This document shows, in pieces, positions 7,197 to 11,622 of a stretch of DNA of 11,622 nucleotides. The stretch is from an uncultured Bacteroidota bacterium. GTDB taxonomy: Bacteria > Bacteroidota > Bacteroidia > Chitinophagales > S012-47. A model generated the notes under the pieces. The model made no database searches and was not told the DNA's origin. It saw nothing but the letters and a program-made list of their open reading frames with translations. Location: assembly GCA_913062655.1 (NCBI GenBank), contig CAJXXO010000054.1, positions 1-11,622 on the forward strand. Direction: 5' to 3'. The position numbers were made by a program, and so were the translations under genes. Positions within the stretch are counted from its first letter, which is position 1; each line of letters starts with the position of its first letter.

Positions 7197-7592
7197 ATGA
7201 AAAGTTTAGTTGGATTTATTCTGTCCGTCCTGTTTACCTTCTCCGGCATAGCTGTGCAAGCACAGTCTGATGCGCTGTCGGATGTCGTATCTGCCTTGAA
7301 AGCGGGTAATGCAAAGGCGTTAGCCAGCCATTTTGATACCAATGTGGAAATCACCCTGCCCAATGAGGAAGGGTTTTTCAGCAAAGCCCAATCGGAGCAG
7401 ATGGTAAAGGAGTTTTTTATGAAAAATAAGCCCAACAGCTTTCAGTTGATGCACGAAGGGGAGTCGGGTGGAAATGCGGTCTTTGGCATCGGTACATTGC
7501 GAACTTCCGGAGGAAATTTCCGTACGTATGTATATCTGAAAACCGCTAACGGTAAAGCCACCGTCCAAAAATTGAAATTTACCCATGAGTAA
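7197..7592 (+). CDS. Secreted DUF4783-like protein
   Basis: Exported protein of 131 aa. A Sec signal peptide (MKSLVGFILSVLFTFSGIAVQA, then Q) is followed by a small alpha+beta domain that resembles DUF4783, a SnoaL/NTF2-like fold common in Bacteroidota. Recognisable parts are VVSALKAGNAKALASHFD, VEITLPNEEG, AQSEQMVKEFF and the C-terminal GNFRTYVYLKT strand. Such domains often bind small ligands, but no catalytic residues can be assigned. The start at 7197 is fixed by the signal peptide; the frame is open further upstream but overlaps the divergent lipoprotein gene. The last 8 bases overlap nadC, so the two are probably co-transcribed and translationally coupled. The family call is by eye. Confidence 0.88.
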   Translation: MKSLVGFILSVLFTFSGIAVQAQSDALSDVVSALKAGNAKALASHFDTNVEITLPNEEGFFSKAQSEQMVKEFFMKNKPNSFQLMHEGESGGNAVFGIGTLRTSGGNFRTYVYLKTANGKATVQKLKFTHE

Positions 7593-8442
7593 CCCATTGC
7601 TGTCTGCACCTATTCAGCAGTTTATTACCTATACCATTCAAGAAGATATTGGGGAGGGGGATCACACCTCCCTTTCTTGTATTCCCCCGGAAGCAGAAGG
7701 AGAGGCCCGTCTCCTGGTGAAGGCGAAAGGCGTATTGGCGGGTGTGGATCTAGCGGAGCATCTTTTCCATAAGATGGACCCGGAGCTGGTATTTACAGCC
7801 GCTATACCTGATGGTTCAGCGGTAGAGCCGGGGCAAGAGGCCTTCCGCGTGGCGGGCAGTGCACGCAGCATCCTGATGGCAGAGCGTCTTGTGCTCAACT
7901 TTATGCAGCGCATGAGTGGTATCGCTACACTCACCCACCGTTTTGTGGAAGCCTTGGAGGGGACCTCTACCCGTATTCTCGATACCCGCAAGACTACACC
8001 GGGCCTTCGTTTCTTTGAAAAGTGGGCGGTACGGATCGGGGGCGGCACCAATCACCGCATGGGGCTATACGATATGATCATGGTCAAAGACAACCACATC
8101 GATTTTGCCGGGGGTATAGAGGCGGCTATCTGCCGGGTGCGCAACTATTTGATCGAGCATCAGTTGGACCTGAAGATCGAGGTGGAGACCCGCAACCTGG
8201 AAGAGCTGGAGGAGGTCCTCCGTGTAGGCGGTGCAGATGTGGTGATGCTGGACAACTACTCCTATGCAGATACAGAGACAGCGGTAGCCCTTATCGATGG
8301 TACGGTGGAGACGGAATCTTCCGGTAACATCACCCTGGATACAGCGCCCCGCTATGCAGCGTGTGGCGTGGACTTTATCTCTTCCGGAGCCTTGACCCAT
8401 TCCGTAAAAAGCCTTGACCTCAGCCTGAAGGCAGACTTTTAA
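7585..8442 (+). CDS. nadC: Nicotinate-nucleotide pyrophosphorylase (carboxylating)
   Basis: Quinolinate phosphoribosyltransferase of 285 aa, full family length, cytoplasmic. It converts quinolinate and PRPP to nicotinate mononucleotide, CO2 and pyrophosphate in de novo NAD synthesis. The N-terminal open-faced sandwich (about 1-115) precedes the barrel. Substrate-binding residues are visible: R101 (MAERLVLNFMQRMSG), R135/K136 (LDTRKTTPG), H157/R158 (GGGTNHRMGLYD), K168 (MVKDNH), E201 (VETRN) and D223 (VMLDN), with SSGNIT and ISSGALTHS in the phosphate-binding region. The ATG overlaps the DUF4783-like gene by 8 nt. nadA and nadB are not in the window. No odd features. Confidence 0.97.
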   Translation: MSNPLLSAPIQQFITYTIQEDIGEGDHTSLSCIPPEAEGEARLLVKAKGVLAGVDLAEHLFHKMDPELVFTAAIPDGSAVEPGQEAFRVAGSARSILMAERLVLNFMQRMSGIATLTHRFVEALEGTSTRILDTRKTTPGLRFFEKWAVRIGGGTNHRMGLYDMIMVKDNHIDFAGGIEAAICRVRNYLIEHQLDLKIEVETRNLEELEEVLRVGGADVVMLDNYSYADTETAVALIDGTVETESSGNITLDTAPRYAACGVDFISSGALTHSVKSLDLSLKADF

Positions 8443-8503
8443 ATACCGTTAACGCCCGGACAGGTAAAGACAAGGCGCTGCAGTATTGTGTATTTTTACC
8501 ATC

Positions 8504-10396
8504 ATGATCAGGCGGCAACTGTTTCACTTTACGCTACTCATTAAGCGGCTCCTCATATTGATGGGGTTGTTCTTTATGTGCCGCCTTCTCTTTTTGCTTT
8601 TCAATTACGACCTCTTCCCACACATGGGGGCCAGCGACTTCCTCACTGCGCTGTTTTATGGCTTGCGGTATGATATTTCGGCCATCCTAATCATCAATTT
8701 TGCCTTTATCCTGATGCACATAATCCCCAACCCCTGGCGGGAGCTCAAGTGGTACCAGCAGATATTGCGGTGGCAGTTTTACCTCATTAATGGCACCTTC
8801 CTCATCATAGAAGCGGGCGATTTTATCTATTACAAATTTGCCCAGGAGCGCACCAGTAGTCACATTTTAGGGCTGCGAAATGACATCGTCAATCTCATTC
8901 CACAGTTTCTGCTCGACTTCTGGTACATCATACTCTTAGGCATTGGCCTCTTCTGGGGGATTGATTGGCTATACCGGAGAACCCACTACCAGGCGATGAA
9001 CATCCGCACCGTGCTCAACTACCCTATGCAGACCGGCTTCGCCTTGGTCTTTATGACCTTGGTGGTTATCGGTGCCCGGGGAGGCTTACAGCCCGATCTC
9101 TTGTCGCCCTCATCCGCAACAGAGGTGGTGGAGCCAAACGCTATAGGCTTGGTTACCAACACCACCTTCACCATTATCCATAGCTTGCTCAATCGCGAAA
9201 TGCAGCCGGTGCAGTATATGAGCCCCGATGAGGCGGATAGCCTATTTTCTCCCATAAGGGCGGTAAAACCCGCCCATTCACTTGCACAACGGCCAAATGT
9301 GGTGGTCCTGATCCTGGAGAGCTTCTCGCAGGAATACATTACTACGTACAGTGGGCGAGCAGGCTATACACCTAATCTGGATACCATTCTTGCGAAGAGC
9401 CTCGTCTTCCAGCGTGCCTACGCCAATGGTAAACACAGCATAGATGTGATGCCGAGTGTGACAATGGGCTTGCCGGCCATGATGACCGATGCCTTTATTG
9501 CCTCCTCCTATGTGAAGCAACCATTTCGGGCATTGGGTCATTACCTGGACGAGGTGGATTACCATACTTACTTTTTTCATGGCGGCAACAATGGTACGCT
9601 CGGGCTGGATACCTTTGCGAATCAAGCCGGCTTTGATGGCTATTTTGGTCGGCAGGAATTTGGGGATGACACCCATTACGATGGCAACTGGGGTATCTAT
9701 GATGGACCCTTCTATCGTTTTATGGCCGATCAATTGGACACCCTCGAAAAACCATTTACCTCGGTATGCTTCTCGCTCTCCTCGCACCATCCCTTCACCT
9801 TACCTCCCGACTACCAGGATGCCTTTAGGGCCTACGAAGAGCCAATGCACCGGGCCCTGCGCTATGCGGATGAAGCATTGGGGCAATTTTTTCGGTATGC
9901 GGCTACCAAGTCATGGTACGACAATACCGTTTTCCTGATCACAGCCGATCATACCGGGCCAGTGTACGATGACCGGTACAAGAATAAATTGGGACACTTC
10001 AAGGTGCCTATAGCCCTGTACGACCCACAGGGCAGATGGATGGGCACCGATACGCAGCAAGTGGTGCAGCAGGTAGACATTTTACCCACCATTCTGTCTT
10101 TGGCGGGATATGAGGGGTCAACTTTTTCCTTTGGCCAATCTTTATTGGAAGAGCAAGACCGGAATGTAGCCTTCAATTATTTGACAGGTATTTATCAACT
10201 GGTGTATGCCAGGCATCTCTTACAATTCGATGGTAAAAAGGTTATTGGTTGGTATGACCTGGAGCAAGACCCTATGTTGACTGACAATCAGGTACAAGTG
10301 GAAAGTGCAGAGAAGGAGCGGGCGGTACAGTTGCTGAAAGCCATCATTCAGCAGTATAATCACGCCCTGGTGTTTAACAAAATGGTGCCTACGTGA
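8504..10396 (+). CDS. LtaS/MdoB-type membrane phosphotransferase (alkaline phosphatase superfamily)
   Basis: Inner-membrane protein of 630 aa with about five N-terminal membrane helices (residues about 8-35, 45-72, 90-108, 138-155, 175-192) and a periplasmic sulfatase-like domain from about residue 262. Metal and catalytic candidates are E272 (LILESFS), S312 in NGKHSIDVMPS, H428/H429 (SSHHPF), and D482/H483 (ITADHTGP). LtaS and MdoB transfer phosphoglycerol from phosphatidylglycerol; relatives transfer phosphoethanolamine, so donor and acceptor are open here. The Gram-positive motif is GKTS with Thr as nucleophile; here it reads GKHS, with Ser the likely substitute. The ATG at 8504 is preferred over a TTG at 8486. 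The stop overlaps the lipid kinase start (GTGA), linking it to lipid turnover. Confidence 0.9.
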   Translation: MIRRQLFHFTLLIKRLLILMGLFFMCRLLFLLFNYDLFPHMGASDFLTALFYGLRYDISAILIINFAFILMHIIPNPWRELKWYQQILRWQFYLINGTFLIIEAGDFIYYKFAQERTSSHILGLRNDIVNLIPQFLLDFWYIILLGIGLFWGIDWLYRRTHYQAMNIRTVLNYPMQTGFALVFMTLVVIGARGGLQPDLLSPSSATEVVEPNAIGLVTNTTFTIIHSLLNREMQPVQYMSPDEADSLFSPIRAVKPAHSLAQRPNVVVLILESFSQEYITTYSGRAGYTPNLDTILAKSLVFQRAYANGKHSIDVMPSVTMGLPAMMTDAFIASSYVKQPFRALGHYLDEVDYHTYFFHGGNNGTLGLDTFANQAGFDGYFGRQEFGDDTHYDGNWGIYDGPFYRFMADQLDTLEKPFTSVCFSLSSHHPFTLPPDYQDAFRAYEEPMHRALRYADEALGQFFRYAATKSWYDNTVFLITADHTGPVYDDRYKNKLGHFKVPIALYDPQGRWMGTDTQQVVQQVDILPTILSLAGYEGSTFSFGQSLLEEQDRNVAFNYLTGIYQLVYARHLLQFDGKKVIGWYDLEQDPMLTDNQVQVESAEKERAVQLLKAIIQQYNHALVFNKMVPT

Positions 10397-11289
10397 AGCA
10401 GAGATTGGTTTTTATCGTGAACCCGATATCGGGTACCCGACAACGTTTGAAGAAGCAATTACCGCAAGCTATCGAGCGCTATCTCGATCACGAGCAGTTT
10501 GACTATACCCTTCACTACACCGAGTATCCCGGCCATGCGCATGATATCGCGCAGGATGTGGTGCGCATGCAGTCTGCTGATATAATTGCAGTAGCCGGAG
10601 GCGATGGCTCGGTAAATGAAGTGGTGCAAGTTATTTTGCACAGTGACATAAAGCTGGGTATTCTGCCGTTCGGGTCCGGCAATGGATTGGCTCGTCATCT
10701 CGGTTTTCCCATGCAGATCAAGAAGATGATTGAGATACTCAATCGCCATGTGGTACGCAATATGGATGTGGTGAAGGTGGGCGATGAAGTGGCGGTCAGC
10801 AATGTAGGTATGGGCTTCGATGGATACGTCTCCACCTTATTTGAACGGCTCGATACACGTGGCTTCTGGGGCTATGCCATAGGCGTACTGAAAGGCGCCT
10901 GGCGCTATCCCGGCTTTCCCTATCGATTGTGGTACAATGGCAGCGAGCTATCCGGGAAGGCCTTTATGCTAACGGCCTTCAACAGTAATCAACACGGCTA
11001 TAATATGAAGATGGCACCACAGGCCAGCCTTAATGATGGTAAGCTGGATGTGTACGTGTTAGCAGACTTTCCGCGCTGGAAGTTGCCCTTGATTGTGGCG
11101 CAGGTTCTACTCAATCAGCACCATCGTTCGCGGTATTTTACGTATGTTAAAGCCAGAGAAGTAAGACTGCAGACCGAGGAACCGGCTCACTTGCATATCG
11201 ATGGCGAACCAGCCGGTAAGGTGCAGTCGTTGCACATAGAAGTATTGTACAAAGCCATAAAAGTGATTGCGGCACATGGGAAAATCTAA
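10393..11289 (+). CDS. YegS/DagK-family lipid kinase (diacylglycerol kinase catalytic domain)
   Basis: Soluble or peripheral lipid kinase of 298 aa, normal for the bacterial YegS/DgkB group, predicted to use ATP to phosphorylate diacylglycerol or a related lipid. The nucleotide-binding motifs are present in order: VNPISGT (9-14), VAGGDGSVNEVV (67-78) and the substrate loop LPFGSGNGLARHLGFP (91-106). The C-terminal beta-sandwich ends with LHIDGEPAG. The start codon is GTG, inside the GTGA overlap with the transferase gene; homology begins at once (KQRLVFIVNP), so this start is sound. Coupling to an LtaS/MdoB-like enzyme, whose reaction would release diacylglycerol, favours a recycling role (inference). 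The 3' end overlaps the SUI1-like gene by 14 nt. Confidence 0.94.
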   Translation: MKQRLVFIVNPISGTRQRLKKQLPQAIERYLDHEQFDYTLHYTEYPGHAHDIAQDVVRMQSADIIAVAGGDGSVNEVVQVILHSDIKLGILPFGSGNGLARHLGFPMQIKKMIEILNRHVVRNMDVVKVGDEVAVSNVGMGFDGYVSTLFERLDTRGFWGYAIGVLKGAWRYPGFPYRLWYNGSELSGKAFMLTAFNSNQHGYNMKMAPQASLNDGKLDVYVLADFPRWKLPLIVAQVLLNQHHRSRYFTYVKAREVRLQTEEPAHLHIDGEPAGKVQSLHIEVLYKAIKVIAAHGKI

Positions 11290-11622
11290 CGACAACTGGA
11301 AAGAACGACTCGGTGTTGTGTTCTCCACCGATCCCGATTATGAATATCAGCATGCATCAGCAGAAGAGCAGGAGACATTGCCACCGCAACAGCAGGAGCT
11401 GCGCATTTTGCTGGATAAAAAGCAACGAAAAGGCAAGGCGGTCACATTGGTGACCGGTTTTGTGGGGTCGGAGGATGACCTCAAAGCGTTGGGGAAGCTC
11501 TTGAAAACCAAATGTGGAGTAGGCGGCAGTGTGAAAGAGGGTGAAGTCTTGGTGCAAGGCGACCACCGCGACAAGGTGCTGAACATTCTGAAAAGAGAGG
11601 GCTATAGCCAAACCAAAAAATC
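11276..11622 (+). CDS. SUI1/eIF1-like translation factor (YciH family), 3' end outside the window
   Basis: Small RNA-binding protein; 115 codons are visible with no stop before the window ends. The ATG at 11276 lies inside the kinase gene, overlapping it by 14 nt. The first 45 residues are a loose charged tail (MGKSNDNWKERLGVVFS, then a Gln/Glu-rich stretch). The SUI1 domain follows, with VTLVTGFVGSEDDLKALGK, CGVGGSVKEGEVLVQGDH and VLNILKREGY matching the family's GGxVKxxxIxxQGDxR core. Bacterial YciH is thought to act on the 30S subunit and initiation fidelity, but its role is not settled. Family length suggests that only a few residues are missing. Confidence 0.92.
   Translation, partial: MGKSNDNWKERLGVVFSTDPDYEYQHASAEEQETLPPQQQELRILLDKKQRKGKAVTLVTGFVGSEDDLKALGKLLKTKCGVGGSVKEGEVLVQGDHRDKVLNILKREGYSQTKK

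Noticed and set aside
7136..7435. Upstream extension of the minus-strand lipoprotein to 7435
   Set aside because: It lies antisense to the DUF4783-like gene, and the lipoprotein signal peptide starts at 7135 (or 7153).
8486..8503. TTG start at 8486 and the -7-like box TATTTTTA at 8491-8498 for the LtaS-like gene
   Set aside because: The ATG at 8504 starts a good membrane protein. The box lacks the final G and has no well-spaced TTG, so it was not listed as a promoter, though it may be a weak one.
11347..11611. Minus-strand open frames at the right edge
   Set aside because: They are antisense to the clearly recognisable SUI1 domain gene.

Overview
The window looks like ordinary chromosomal DNA of a Bacteroidota bacterium. 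A marine Saprospiria/Lewinella-like lineage is a guess from style only. The evidence is as follows. There is a beta-propeller/Y_Y_Y sensor kinase paired with a LytTR regulator. DUF4783-like and DUF4412-like secreted proteins are present. Shine-Dalgarno sequences are essentially absent before the start codons. Three sites match the Bacteroidota sigma-ABfr -7 box TAnnTTTG, upstream of the tRNA, the dipeptidase and the lipoprotein. I see no mobile element, CRISPR array, rRNA or sign of recent transfer, and no stretch over 300 bases lacks a gene.

Positions 1-4941 hold a signalling block on the + strand: a sensor histidine kinase cut by the left window edge, its LytTR response regulator (ATGA overlap), a short stand-alone receiver that looks like a diverged duplicate of the regulator's receiver domain, and a secreted acidic DUF4412-like protein. 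A rho-independent terminator (4968-5003) closes the block.

Positions 5025-6549 hold a tRNA-Val(GAC) gene with a good promoter, then an M20-family zinc dipeptidase with its own -7 box. A small lipoprotein gene on the - strand (6554-7135) converges on the dipeptidase with a 4-bp gap. It diverges from the next + strand block over a 61-bp shared promoter region.

Positions 7197-11622 hold a + strand run: a secreted DUF4783-like protein overlapping nadC (NAD biosynthesis) by 8 nt, then an LtaS/MdoB-type membrane phosphotransferase overlapping a YegS/DagK-like lipid kinase by 4 nt (GTGA). The kinase overlaps by 14 nt an SUI1/eIF1-like (YciH) gene cut by the right edge. The transferase-kinase pair suggests a lipid head-group transfer and diacylglycerol recycling module.

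Nothing here is clearly a new system. The most interesting points are the orphan receiver duplicate, the transferase/lipid-kinase coupling, and the secreted protein attached to the signalling block.
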